From Steroidobacteraceae bacterium (GTDB lineage: Bacteria; Pseudomonadota; Gammaproteobacteria; Steroidobacterales; Steroidobacteraceae), in assembly GCA_029266835.1 (NCBI GenBank), contig JAQSWD010000006.1, positions 1 to 64,000 on the forward strand: a stretch of 64,000 nucleotides of DNA, given 5' to 3'. The notes beneath the pieces were generated by a model that did not search any database, was not told the DNA's origin, and was given only the letters and a program-made list of their open reading frames with translations. Below, piece after piece: positions 56,230 to 64,000 of this stretch; the stretch's first letter is position 1; every line of letters begins with the position of its first letter. The position numbers and the translations under genes are program-made.

Positions 56230-56829
56230 TCAGCGTTGCGCGACGCGCCCGGCAAGCGCGTGCGCCAGCGTTCCGCCGTCGACGTACTCGAGCTCGCCAC
56301 CGATGGGAATGCCATGGGCTATTCGGCTGGCCTGGATGTTCCGCTGCGCCGTGCGCTCACCGAGAAAATGGGCCGTGGCCTCGCCTTCCACCGTCGGATT
56401 GGTGGCGAGGATCACCTCGCGGACTTCGCCCGAATCCAGCAGCGCCTCGAATTCCCGCGCGCCGATCTGCTCCGGGCCGATGCCGTCGAGCGGCGAGAGA
56501 TGGCCGTGCAGGACGAAGTATCGGCCACGGAAGCTGCCCGACTGTTCGACGGCCACGACGTCAGCCGGCGACTCCACCACGCACAACAGAGAGGCATCAC
56601 GCGAGTTCGACGAACAGATCGAGCACAACTCGCTGTCGGTGAGCATGCGGCAGCGCTTGCATCGGCTGATGCTGTCGAGCCCGGATATCAGCGCATCGGC
56701 CAGTGTGCGTGCGCCGCCCCGCCCGCCTTGCAGCAGGTGGAACGCCATGCGTTGGGCGGTCTTGGGACCGACGCCCGGCAACGCGCGCAGCGCGTCGATC
56801 AGCCGGGCCAGCGGAGCGGCATGCTGCAT
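56230..56829 (-). CDS. recR: Recombination mediator protein RecR
   Basis: RecR works with RecF/RecO to load RecA at gaps. The 199-residue protein has the helix-hairpin-helix [17 protein letters not shown], the zinc finger [16 protein letters not shown], and the Toprim domain starting [14 protein letters not shown] with [14 protein letters not shown]. It follows ybaB by 19 bases in the conserved dnaX-ybaB-recR operon. Confidence 0.97.
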   Translation of the reverse strand: MQHAAPLARLIDALRALPGVGPKTAQRMAFHLLQGGRGGARTLADALISGLDSISRCKRCRMLTDSELCSICSSNSRDASLLCVVESPADVVAVEQSGSFRGRYFVLHGHLSPLDGIGPEQIGAREFEALLDSGEVREVILATNPTVEGEATAHFLGERTAQRNIQASRIAHGIPIGGELEYVDGGTLAHALAGRVAQR

Positions 56830-56848
56830 TGGCGCCTCAATGGCGTAA

Positions 56849-57169
56849 TCAAAAGGGAAGTTTGAAGCCCGGGGGCAGCGCGACGCCGGACATCACCGAC
56901 GACATGCGCTGCTGGGTCTGCGTCTCGACCTTGTTCACCGCGTCGTTGATGGCGGCGGCGATCAGGTCCTCGAGCATCTCGCGGTCTTCGGAGATGACCT
57001 GCGGCTCGATCTGCACTCGCTTGACCTCGTGTTTGCCCGACATGGTGACCTTCACCATGCCGCCACCGGCTTCACCTGTGACTTCCATGTTGGCGATCTC
57101 GTCCTGGGCCTTCTTCATGTTGGCCTGCAGGGCCATCGCCTGCTTCATCATGTTTCCACCACCACGCAT
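56849..57169 (-). CDS. ybaB: YbaB/EbfC nucleoid-associated protein
   Basis: A small DNA-binding dimer of the YbaB/EbfC family. The 106-residue protein reads [45 protein letters not shown] and [19 protein letters not shown], all typical, and ends with [13 protein letters not shown]. It lies between dnaX and recR, 11 bases after dnaX. Confidence 0.96.
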   Translation of the reverse strand: MRGGGNMMKQAMALQANMKKAQDEIANMEVTGEAGGGMVKVTMSGKHEVKRVQIEPQVISEDREMLEDLIAAAINDAVNKVETQTQQRMSSVMSGVALPPGFKLPF

Positions 57170-57180
57170 CTAACTTCTCC

Positions 57181-58767
57181 TCATTGTTCCGTTGGCCGCA
57201 CCGATTCGGGGTGCAGCGTGGCGCCGAACCGCGATTTGAGCTCGCGCACCATGGGGTCGTCTTCCAGCGACTTGCGCGCAGCGTCGAGTGCCTCGGCCGA
57301 ACGCCGCTCGCCGGTCTGGCTGGGCGTCTCGACATCGGGCGCGCCTTCCACGAACTCGAGTTTCGCGGGAACGCCGAGATACTTGGTCAGCGCCTGCCCG
57401 AGCTTTTCCACCTGCGCCGCGGATCGCGCCACCTTTGGATCGATGGCCAGGCGCAGCGTGTTGCCGCGGTGTTCGAGCAGCGCGCAGTTGGTCGCCAGCT
57501 GGCGCGCCGCGCCGGTGAGATCGAGGTCGCCGATGACGCGGATCCATTGGACGGGTTCGATCGCGCCGGCCGACGCGGGCCGCACGATGGGGGCACCGCC
57601 GATGGAAGGCGGCGGACTCGCGGCGCCTGAGACCCCCGCCCCGCGCGCCCCGCCACCTGAAGCAGCCCCGGTCACCGCGGCGCCCGCGGGCCGGAAAGCC
57701 AGCATGCGCACCAGCGTCATCTCGAAACCGGTGCGCGGATCGGGCGCATAGCCGATATCGCGGCGACCGAGAATCGCGGTCTGGTAATAGAGCTGCACGT
57801 CTTCGGCCGATATCGCGGCGGCCAACTCCTTCAGCAGCGCAGGATCGTACAGCTCGTCGCCTTCGTATCCATCCACCAGCTGCTGCAATGCCACGCGCGT
57901 GAGCAGCGCAGCCAGGTCGTCGAGCACCTGCGCGTAGTCAGGCGAGAATTCCTCGAGCAGCTTCGACGCGGCCAGCAGTTGCACGGCGTCATTCGTCGCC
58001 AGCGCGCGCGCGATCTTGGTGACGTGGTCTCGGTCGATGGTGCCCAGCATGCCGCGGGCACTCTTCTCGTCCACCTTGCCACCGCCGAATGCGATGAGCT
58101 GATCGGTGAGCGACAGTGCATCGCGCATGCTGCCATCCGCCGCCTGCGCCACCAGGCGCACCGCGGCGGGCTCGTGCGCGATTTTTTCGGCGTCCAGCAC
58201 CTTCACGAGATGCTCGCTGATGAGGCTCACCGGCATACGCTTGAGATTGAACTGCAGGCAGCGCGACAACACCGTGACCGGCAGCTTCTGCGGATCGGTC
58301 GTCGCGAGCAGGAATTTCACGTGTGGCGGCGGTTCTTCGAGCGTCTTCAGCAAGGCGTTGAAAGAATGCGTGGACAGCATGTGCACTTCGTCCACGAGAT
58401 AGACCTTGTACCGGCCGCGCGTCGGCGCGTACTGCACGTTCTCGAGCAGTTCGCGCGTGTCATCCACCTTGGTGCGCGACGCCGCGTCGACTTCGATGAG
58501 ATCGACGAAACGGCCCTCGTCTATCTCCTTGCAGGAAGCGCATTTGCCGCAGGGCGTGGCGGTGACGCCGGTCTCGCAGTTGAGGCACTTCGAGAGGATG
58601 CGCGCGATGGTGGTCTTGCCCACGCCACGCGTGCCGGTGAACAGGAAGGCGTGATGTACCCGGCCCTGGGTGAGCGCGTTGCCCAGTGCAACACGGACGT
58701 GCTCCTGGCCCACCAGTTCGGCGAAAGAACGAGGCCGCCACTTGCGGGCCAGCGCGAGATAACTCAT
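57181..58767 (-). CDS. dnaX: DNA polymerase III subunits gamma/tau
   Basis: DnaX is the clamp-loader ATPase of the replicative polymerase. The N-terminus is MSYLALARKWRPRSFAELVGQEHV. Motifs: Walker A GTRGVGKTTIARILSKCLNC near residue 45, a zinc module (CLNC, CGKCASC), Walker B YLVDEVHMLS and SRC-type Arg finger LSRCLQFNLKR. At 528 residues it has a shorter tau tail than E. coli. I did not see an A-rich slippery run with a stem-loop, so separate gamma production by frameshift is unlikely. Confidence 0.96.
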   Translation of the reverse strand: MSYLALARKWRPRSFAELVGQEHVRVALGNALTQGRVHHAFLFTGTRGVGKTTIARILSKCLNCETGVTATPCGKCASCKEIDEGRFVDLIEVDAASRTKVDDTRELLENVQYAPTRGRYKVYLVDEVHMLSTHSFNALLKTLEEPPPHVKFLLATTDPQKLPVTVLSRCLQFNLKRMPVSLISEHLVKVLDAEKIAHEPAAVRLVAQAADGSMRDALSLTDQLIAFGGGKVDEKSARGMLGTIDRDHVTKIARALATNDAVQLLAASKLLEEFSPDYAQVLDDLAALLTRVALQQLVDGYEGDELYDPALLKELAAAISAEDVQLYYQTAILGRRDIGYAPDPRTGFEMTLVRMLAFRPAGAAVTGAASGGGARGAGVSGAASPPPSIGGAPIVRPASAGAIEPVQWIRVIGDLDLTGAARQLATNCALLEHRGNTLRLAIDPKVARSAAQVEKLGQALTKYLGVPAKLEFVEGAPDVETPSQTGERRSAEALDAARKSLEDDPMVRELKSRFGATLHPESVRPTEQ

Positions 58768-58799
58768 GCGTGCGCGATTCCTCGTACGGGTACGGCGAA

Positions 58800-58903
58800 G
58801 AATTGGGAGGCAGCCCGCACCAGCCGGACTTCGGCGCCCGACATCGCCGCTACCGCTGCTCCCTTCCGGGCCTGACGGGGTTTACAACTAGTCGTCGCGA
58901 AGG
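58800..58903 (-). ncRNA. ffs: Signal recognition particle 4.5S RNA, 5' arm apparently incomplete
   Basis: The universally conserved tip of SRP helix 8 is present on the minus strand: GTCAGG, the GGAA tetraloop region CCCGGAAGG and GAGCAGC. It is followed by a 3' arm reading CGAAGTCCGGCTGGTGCGGG. The inner part CTTCG pairs with CGAAG, but the outer 3' arm has no complementary 5' partner, because the sequence upstream is tRNA-Ser. Ends are approximate. Position just upstream of dnaX is usual. The SRP RNA is normally essential, so the missing arm is suspicious. Confidence 0.72.
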
Positions 58904-58976
58904 TCGAACCCTGGAACACCTTTTGGATGTTGCTTGCTTTCCAAGCAAGTGCCTTCGACCGCTCGGCCACCTGTCC
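58904..58976 (-). pseudogene. tRNA-Ser(GGA), truncated in the T-loop
   Basis: The minus strand starts GGACAGGTGGCCGAGCGG and has the anticodon arm CTTGC-TTGGAAA-GCAAG (anticodon GGA), a long variable arm (AACATCC-AAAA-GGTGTT) and the 5' T-stem CAGGG with TTCGA. There it breaks off: no CCCTG to close the T-stem, no 3' acceptor strand CCTGTCC and no CCA. The next bases belong to the SRP RNA. As written it cannot make a tRNA. This isoacceptor, which reads UCC and UCU, is normally indispensable. Confidence 0.8.
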
Positions 58977-59015
58977 TCGGGGGGCGAATGATAACGGAAA
59001 GCCGCCCCCGGGGGC

Positions 59016-59420
59016 TTATTCGGTCGGGACTTCGCGCGGCTTGGCCGGAGGCGGCGCGGGAGTCGCCGGAGCGGCGGTCTTCTGCGTACTGAAAGCCGGC
59101 GGAGTGTCCAGGCAGGGCTCGTCCCGGCCCCTGACGCGTTCCGGCGTATTGAGTGCCGGCACCTTCAGCGCATTGCGGGTATCCGGGGCATTCAGGCCAT
59201 CAGGAGCCTTCAGTGGCGGCATTTCCTTGGCCCCGATATAAATCTTGTTGTCCTGCTTGCAGACGATTTTCTTCGTCTCGCCGAAGGGCTGGCCGGGCAG
59301 CGCGGTGTTGCCGACCTTGCGCATGCTGTTGCATCCGGAAATGGCGGCGGCCGCCAGGCCGGCCACCAGGGTGACGGCGAGAAGTCGAGCCAGAGGGCGA
59401 ACCTGACGAGCAATACGCAT
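59016..59420 (-). CDS. Small lipoprotein downstream of dapA
   Basis: A 134-residue predicted lipoprotein. The ATG at 59418-59420 opens a signal peptide (MRIARQVRPLARLLAVTLV) with lipobox AISGC. The mature part is short and Pro/Ala-rich: NSMRKVGNTALPGQPFGETK, KDNK-like QDNKIYIGAKEMPPLKAPDG and a disordered tail. In relatives the gene after dapA is often bamC, a longer lipoprotein of the BAM complex; the segment MPPLKAPDGLNAP resembles the short proline-rich LxxPxGL motif found near the BamC N-terminus. A reduced BamC-like protein is possible but unproven. Confidence 0.75.
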   Translation of the reverse strand: MRIARQVRPLARLLAVTLVAGLAAAAISGCNSMRKVGNTALPGQPFGETKKIVCKQDNKIYIGAKEMPPLKAPDGLNAPDTRNALKVPALNTPERVRGRDEPCLDTPPAFSTQKTAAPATPAPPPAKPREVPTE

Positions 59421-59446
59421 GAAGCTTGCGACCTTGGTGGCGGGGA

Positions 59447-60331
59447 CTAGTTCACGACGATGCCGGCCGCGAAAAGCGACTCGGTCACCAGCGCATGGTA
59501 CTCCGGAGACAGCTCGGTCAGAGGCAGGCGGATGGCCGCACCGGCCATCCCCATGCGATGCACGGCCCACTTGACCGGAATGGGATTGGATTCCACGAAC
59601 AGATTGCGATGCAGGGCCACCAGCCGCTGATCGATCTGCGTAGCGCCCGCCCGATCGCCGCGCAGCGCCGCGGCGATCATGTCGGCCATGGCGCGCGGGG
59701 CCACGTTGGCCGTCACCGAGATCACGCCCACGGCGCCGACACCGATGGCGTCGCGCGCCGTCAGGTCGTCGCCGCTGAGGACCTCGAAGCCCGGAGCGCA
59801 GGCCGCCACCAGTTCGCGGATGCGCGTGGGTTCGCCCACGGCTTCCTTGATGCCGACGATGCCCGGTACCTGGGAGAGCTTGCCGACGGTGGCGGGAAGG
59901 ATGTCCACGGCGGTACGGCCGGGCACGTTGTAGAGGAGCACGGGGATCCGCGATGCCGCGGCAACCGCCTCGAAATGCCGGAACAAACCCTGCTGGGTGG
60001 GCTTCACGTAGGCAGGCGCCGCGACCAGTAACGCGTCCACCGCATCGAGGCCGGAGATCCAGCGCGCGCGTTCGACGGAGGTGGCCGTGCTGCTGGTGCC
60101 GGCGTTCGCCACCAGCAGCGCTCGCTTGCCGAGAGTCTTGCGCGCGCGCAGCAGCAGCTCGCGAAGTTCTTCGTCGGTGACGGTCGCGGATTCTCCGGTG
60201 GATCCGGCCACGACGATTCCCGCGCTGCCATTGGCAACCTGGAATTCCAGGAGACGGGACCAAGCGTCGAAATCGATGCTGCCATCCGGCTGCATCGGGG
60301 TCACGAGCGCCACCAGGCTGCCGGCGAACAT
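59447..60331 (-). CDS. dapA: 4-hydroxy-tetrahydrodipicolinate synthase
   Basis: DapA condenses pyruvate with aspartate semialdehyde, the first step committed to lysine and diaminopimelate. The ATG at 60329-60331 gives MFAGSLVALVTPMQPDGSIDF and 294 residues, the family length; the track ORF is longer. GSTGESATVTDEE holds the conserved Thr pair, YNVPGRTAVDILP the catalytic tyrosine, and VGIKEAVGEPTR the Schiff-base lysine. It is divergent from gcvR, as is usual. Confidence 0.97.
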   Translation of the reverse strand: MFAGSLVALVTPMQPDGSIDFDAWSRLLEFQVANGSAGIVVAGSTGESATVTDEELRELLLRARKTLGKRALLVANAGTSSTATSVERARWISGLDAVDALLVAAPAYVKPTQQGLFRHFEAVAAASRIPVLLYNVPGRTAVDILPATVGKLSQVPGIVGIKEAVGEPTRIRELVAACAPGFEVLSGDDLTARDAIGVGAVGVISVTANVAPRAMADMIAAALRGDRAGATQIDQRLVALHRNLFVESNPIPVKWAVHRMGMAGAAIRLPLTELSPEYHALVTESLFAAGIVVN

Positions 60332-60447
60332 GCGTACGATCCGAGGTTCTAGGAAAAACGGTCGCGCATGGTACGGGCGCGCGGCAGAGGTCCGCAAGAC
60401 GCCCGCGGCCACGCCATTCGCGACGGGTGCGGTACACTTCTCGCCTG

Positions 60448-60978
60448 ATGAAGCAGCACCTCGCCGTATCCGCCATTGGCAACGATCGCACCGGGATGGT
60501 CCACGACCTGACCCGAGTCATCTCGGACTGTGGCGGATCCATCAGCGAGAGCCGCATGGCCACGCTGGGCAACGAATTCGCCATCCTCGTTCTGGTGGCC
60601 GGCAACTGGCATTCGCTGGCCAAGCTGGAAAGCGAACTGGCCCGTCTTGGCGAGTCCTCGGGGCTCTCGCTGCACATGAAGCGCACCGAGCCACGCGCGC
60701 CGCGCACCGAGCTCCTGCCCTATTCGATCGACGTGGTCTGCCTCGACCAGGCCGGCATCGTGGCCGGTCTGTCGGGCTTCTGTGCCAGCCGCGGCATCGA
60801 CATCGCCGAAGTATCCACGCGCTGTTATCCCGCGGCGCATACCGGCGCCCAGATGTTCGCGGTGCAGATGATCATCAACGTTCCGAAGCGCCTGCAGCTC
60901 GCGCATCTGCGCGAAGAGTTCATGGACTACTGCGACGCGCAAAACCTCGACGCGATCCTGGAGCCCGTGAAGTCTTGA
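60448..60978 (+). CDS. gcvR: Glycine cleavage system repressor-like ACT protein
   Basis: A 176-residue protein with two ACT domains, matching GcvR, which binds GcvA and glycine to repress the glycine cleavage operon in E. coli. The first ACT begins LAVSAIGNDRTGMVHDLTRVISDCGG and the second SIDVVCLDQAGIVAGLSGFCASRGIDI. The ATG at 60448 is preferred over the track start seven codons earlier. It is divergent from dapA and overlaps bcp, the conserved dapA/gcvR-bcp layout. The function in this organism is inferred from family and context. Confidence 0.88.
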   Translation: MKQHLAVSAIGNDRTGMVHDLTRVISDCGGSISESRMATLGNEFAILVLVAGNWHSLAKLESELARLGESSGLSLHMKRTEPRAPRTELLPYSIDVVCLDQAGIVAGLSGFCASRGIDIAEVSTRCYPAAHTGAQMFAVQMIINVPKRLQLAHLREEFMDYCDAQNLDAILEPVKS

Positions 60979-61466
60979 CTGTCGGCCTGGGCAAGAAGCT
61001 TCCCGCATTTTCGCTGCCGCGTTCCGATGGCAGCGCCTGGAAGAGCGCCGACGCCCTCTCTTCCGACAGCAAGACCGGCAAGCTCGTGATTTTTTTCTAC
61101 CCGAAGGCCATGACCCCGGGCTGCACGCTCGAAGGCCAGGATTTCCGCGATCTTCATGCCGCCTTCCAGCGCGCGAAAACCACGGTGATCGGCATTTCGA
61201 AGGACAGCTGCGAGCGGCAGGCAAAATTCCGCGCCAAGGAAAAATTTCCCTTCGAACTGCTGTCGGATGAGGACGAGAAAGTCTGCCGGCTGTTCGACGT
61301 GATCCGCGAGAAATCACTGTACGGAAGAAAGTTCATGGGAATAGAGCGCAGCACCTTCCTGTTCGGCCCCGACGGCAAACTGGCGCGCGAATGGCGCAAG
61401 TTGCGGGTGAAGGGGCACGCGGCCGAAGTCCTCGAAGCGGCGAAGTCGCTGCCGGGCCCGCAATGA
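60975..61466 (+). CDS. bcp: Bcp-type peroxiredoxin (lacks usual second cysteine)
   Basis: A thiol peroxidase of the PrxQ/Bcp family, 163 residues. No ATG is available; TTG at 60975 overlaps the gcvR stop as TTGA. GKKLPAFSLPRSDGS opens the thioredoxin fold, and the peroxidatic cysteine is in YPKAMTPGCTLEGQDFRD. In most Bcp proteins a resolving cysteine lies five residues later; here that position is Gln, so a 1-Cys mechanism is expected. Two other residues of the catalytic set (Thr, later Arg in GIERSTFLFG) are present. It overlaps phoH by four bases. Confidence 0.9.
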   Translation: MTVGLGKKLPAFSLPRSDGSAWKSADALSSDSKTGKLVIFFYPKAMTPGCTLEGQDFRDLHAAFQRAKTTVIGISKDSCERQAKFRAKEKFPFELLSDEDEKVCRLFDVIREKSLYGRKFMGIERSTFLFGPDGKLAREWRKLRVKGHAAEVLEAAKSLPGPQ

Positions 61467-62914
61467 CCTCGGGCAAGCGCACCCTCAAGCCGGGGAAGTC
61501 CGTCGAGCGACGGCTGTTCGTGCTCGACACCAACGTGCTCATGCACGACCCCACGTCCATCTTTCGATTCCAGGAGCACGACGTCTACCTGCCCATGGTG
61601 GTGCTCGAAGAGCTGGACGCGAACAAGAAGGGTCTGAGCGAGGCGTCGCGCAACGTGCGCCAGGTCAGCCGCTTTCTCGACGACCTCATGCGCGATGCGA
61701 CCAAGGAACAGATCGACGCGGGCCTGCCCCTGGAGGCCTTGTTCGGCGCGAACACCAGCGCCGCGGCGGCCAAGAGCGTGCGCACGCCGGGACGGCTGTT
61801 CTTCCAGACCCGGCAGTTGACCTCCGCCCTGCCCGACTATCTGCCCGGCCACGGCGTCGACAACGCCATTCTCGCCATGACGCTGGCCCTGCAGGCGTTG
61901 CACCACGAAAGCCGCGTCACGCTGGTGTCCAAGGACATCAACCTGCGTATCAAGGCCGCCGTGGTCGGCGTGCACGCCGAGGACTACTACAGCGACAAGA
62001 CCATCGAAGACGCCGATGTGCTGTACACCGGCCTCAGCGCGCTGCCCGCCGACTTCTGGGAAAAGGCCGGCAAGGACATCAAGTCCTGGAAAGAGGCGGA
62101 GCGCACCTACTACCAGATCACCGGCCCCATCGTCTCCGAGCTGCACACCAACCAGTTCGTGCACGAGGCTGGCGAATCCGGCATAGAAGCCATCGTCCGG
62201 CGCATCGAAGGCGGCACCGCCACGCTCGAGCTGGCGCGTGATTTCCGTTCCGAGCGCCATAGCGCGTGGGGCGTGACAGCGCGAAATCGCGAACAGAACT
62301 TCGCGCTCAACCTGCTCATGGATCCGGAGATCGACTTCGTCAGCATCCTCGGGCCGGCAGGCACGGGCAAGACGTTGCTGACTCTCGCGGCCGGGCTCAT
62401 GCAGACGATGGAGTCCAACCGCTTCGCCGAAATCATCATGACGCGCGTGACGATTCCGCTGGGCGAGGACATCGGCTTCCTGCCCGGCACCGAAGAAGAA
62501 AAGATGGAGCCCTGGATGGGCGCGCTCATGGACAACCTCGAGGTGCTGACGCAGAGCACCGAGGGCGGCAGCTGGGGTCGCGGCGCCACCAACGACCTGC
62601 TGCGCAACCGCATCAAGATCCGCTCGCTCAATTTCATGCGCGGACGAACTTTCCTGAACCGCTTCGTCATCCTGGACGAGGCGCAGAATCTGACGCCCAA
62701 ACAGATGAAGGCCCTGGTGACCCGCGCGGGTCCGGGAACCAAAATCGTCTGCCTGGGCAATATTGCCCAGATCGATACGCCCTATCTCACCGAGACCACG
62801 TCGGGCCTCACCTACGTGGTCAACCGGTTCCGGGGTTGGGAACATGCCGGACATATCACGCTGGTGCGCGGCGAACGCTCGCGGCTGGCGGATTTCGCCT
62901 CTGATACGCTCTGA
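61463..62914 (+). CDS. PIN-PhoH family ATPase/RNase
   Basis: A 483-residue fusion of an N-terminal PIN nuclease domain (RLFVLDTNVLMHDPTSIFRF, VVLEELDANKKG, VSKDINLRIKA; about 15-160) and a C-terminal PhoH ATPase domain (Walker A GPAGTGKTLLTLAAG near 300, Walker B FVILDEAQNLTPKQMKALVTR). Proteins of this layout (PhoH2/YlaK-type) are reported as RNA helicase/RNases. The ATG at 61463 overlaps the bcp stop as ATGA. It lies in the dapA/gcvR-bcp-bepA neighbourhood, where other species carry perM. Confidence 0.92.
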   Translation: MTSGKRTLKPGKSVERRLFVLDTNVLMHDPTSIFRFQEHDVYLPMVVLEELDANKKGLSEASRNVRQVSRFLDDLMRDATKEQIDAGLPLEALFGANTSAAAAKSVRTPGRLFFQTRQLTSALPDYLPGHGVDNAILAMTLALQALHHESRVTLVSKDINLRIKAAVVGVHAEDYYSDKTIEDADVLYTGLSALPADFWEKAGKDIKSWKEAERTYYQITGPIVSELHTNQFVHEAGESGIEAIVRRIEGGTATLELARDFRSERHSAWGVTARNREQNFALNLLMDPEIDFVSILGPAGTGKTLLTLAAGLMQTMESNRFAEIIMTRVTIPLGEDIGFLPGTEEEKMEPWMGALMDNLEVLTQSTEGGSWGRGATNDLLRNRIKIRSLNFMRGRTFLNRFVILDEAQNLTPKQMKALVTRAGPGTKIVCLGNIAQIDTPYLTETTSGLTYVVNRFRGWEHAGHITLVRGERSRLADFASDTL

Positions 62915-62958
62915 GGCACCGGCGAAACTAGCAGCCGTGCCCGGAGTCCAAGTTCGCG

Positions 62959-64000
62959 ATGTCCTTCCGCACCCTCCGCAAAGCACTGGTCGCCCTGCTG
63001 TCATTGTCGCTGGCGCTGCCCTTCCCGGGCCTCGCGCAGTCCAATAGCGCGAATGACCTGCCCGACATCGGGAGTCCGGCCTCCTCCAGCCTGTCGCTAG
63101 ACGACGAGTTCCGCATCGGCTTGCAGGTGGTGCGGCAGTTGCGGGACGAGGGTCAGATACTGGAAGACCCCGAATCCACCGAGTATCTGCAGGCATTGGG
63201 CTCGCGGCTGGTAGCCCAGGCCACGGGCGATTCGGCGCAGCGGTTTTCCTTCTTTTTCGTGCGCGACGACACCATCAACGCCTTCGCACTGCCGGGTGGA
63301 TTCATCGGCGTGAATTACGGGCTCATGCTGGCCACCCGCAACGAGGCCCAGCTCGCCGGAGTGCTGGCGCATGAAATCGCGCACGTCTCGCAGCGGCACA
63401 TCGCGCGACGCGTGCGCTCCCAGGGTCGGCAGAGCATCGCCACCATGGCGGCCATCCTCGCGGCGATTCTCGTGGGCGCGGCCACCGGCTCCAGCGACGC
63501 CGCCATGGGAGGCGTGGCCATGGCCCAGGGAGCGGCCATGCAACAGCAGATCAACTTCACGCGCGCCAACGAGAACGAGGCGGATCGCGTCGGCATGGGG
63601 TTCCTGGCCGCTGCCGGGTTCGACCCCTATGGCATGCCTGACTTCTTCGAAACCATGGGCCGCCGCAGCAGCATCTCCGCCACCAATCGCAATGCGCTGC
63701 CGGAAATCCTGCAATCACATCCCGTCACTACCAACCGCATCGCCGAATCGCGTTCGCGCGCCGCGCAGTTCAAGGATCTGAATCCATCCCCGGAAACCGT
63801 GAGTTACTCGCTGACGCGCGAACGCCTGCGCGTGCTGGCCACTCCCGCCGAAGAAAACGTTCGGCGCTACTACGCCGACCGCCGCCAGCAGCAGCCCATC
63901 CCGGGCGCGGGCGAGCTCTACGGCGAGGCGCTGGCTACCTACCAGGCGGGCAATCCGCGCGCCGCGCTGGATTCCCTGATCGCGCTGGCGCGCGACTATC
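62959..64000 (+). CDS. bepA: Periplasmic M48 metallopeptidase, BepA/YfgC-like (partial)
   Basis: BepA is a periplasmic protease/chaperone that helps assemble LptD and other outer-membrane proteins. The start MSFRTLRKALVALLSLSLALPFPGLAQ is a signal peptide. The zinc motif AHEIAHVSQRHIARR is near residue 138, with the distal ligand in NENEADRVGMGF. NAFALPGGFIGVNYGL is also family-typical. A TPR region begins near the window edge (GEALATYQAGNPRAALD). The C-terminus lies beyond the window, so it is absent from the ORF track. Confidence 0.92.
   Translation, partial: MSFRTLRKALVALLSLSLALPFPGLAQSNSANDLPDIGSPASSSLSLDDEFRIGLQVVRQLRDEGQILEDPESTEYLQALGSRLVAQATGDSAQRFSFFFVRDDTINAFALPGGFIGVNYGLMLATRNEAQLAGVLAHEIAHVSQRHIARRVRSQGRQSIATMAAILAAILVGAATGSSDAAMGGVAMAQGAAMQQQINFTRANENEADRVGMGFLAAAGFDPYGMPDFFETMGRRSSISATNRNALPEILQSHPVTTNRIAESRSRAAQFKDLNPSPETVSYSLTRERLRVLATPAEENVRRYYADRRQQQPIPGAGELYGEALATYQAGNPRAALDSLIALARDY

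Noticed and set aside
61154-63196. 680-residue minus-strand ORF opposite bcp, phoH and bepA
   Set aside because: It spans three genuine genes on the plus strand and has the amino-acid bias of an antisense frame.

Overview
The window is a GC-rich, gene-dense piece of core chromosome from a gammaproteobacterium. The order carA-carB-greA ... yhbY, ftsH-folP-glmM-tpiA-secG-tRNA-Leu-nuoABCDEF, hrcA-grpE-dnaK-dnaJ, nadK-recN, fur/bamE-rnfH-ratA-smpB-ssrA, orn/rsgA, dnaX-ybaB-recR and dapA/gcvR-bcp-phoH-bepA is typical of that class. The tmRNA tag, ANDDNYALAA, is also of the gammaproteobacterial type. Two-permease RND efflux genes, a DUF1080 protein and HrcA beside RpoH-type promoters suggest a Xanthomonadales/Nevskiales/Steroidobacterales relative; this placement is inference. 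I see no insertion sequence, prophage, CRISPR array or plasmid gene.

Layout. 1-10 kb (minus): complex I genes nuoF (cut by the window edge) to nuoA, tRNA-Leu, secG, tpiA, glmM, folP, ftsH. 10-14.5 kb: yhbY, a CHASE4-PAS-GGDEF-EAL protein and a DUF1080 protein sit between ftsH and greA; rlmE, usually next to ftsH, is not there. 14.5-20.5 kb (minus): greA, carB, carA (structured leader) and dapB. 20.5-23.8 kb (plus): a Gfo/Idh oxidoreductase, glycerol kinase and an acid phosphatase interrupt the usual dapB-dnaJ link. 23.8-28.8 kb (minus): dnaJ, dnaK, grpE, hrcA with two good sigma-32 promoters. 28.9-34.2 kb: nadK, recN, fur, bamE, rnfH, ratA, smpB, tmRNA. 34.4-41.2 kb: N-carbamoylputrescine amidase coupled to an FAD oxidase, a DsbA/FrnE-like protein, a second Gfo/Idh oxidoreductase, three small unknown proteins and an M28 peptidase. 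41.3-51.2 kb (plus): tail-specific protease and a membrane-fusion/RND/RND efflux operon behind a palindrome-overlapped promoter. 51.2-64 kb: an unknown coiled-coil protein, a DUF1249 protein, an HTH/membrane-protein pair, a threonine dehydratase-like enzyme, orn, rsgA, recR, ybaB, dnaX, SRP RNA core, truncated tRNA-Ser, a lipoprotein, dapA, gcvR, bcp, phoH and a partial bepA-like protease.

The main surprise is a set of lesions in genes that should be essential. FtsH lacks exactly the 21 residues between the Walker A helix and GASRV, which include the substrate-gripping pore loop. The tRNA-Ser(GGA) gene stops in its T-loop and runs straight into an SRP RNA whose outer 5' arm is missing. The tRNA-Leu(GAG) gene lacks one acceptor-stem base and is entered by the secG reading frame. 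All lie in ultra-conserved sequence, so assembly error must be excluded before any biological reading. The best regulatory observation is a perfect 17-bp inverted repeat centred on the -35 box of the RND efflux promoter.
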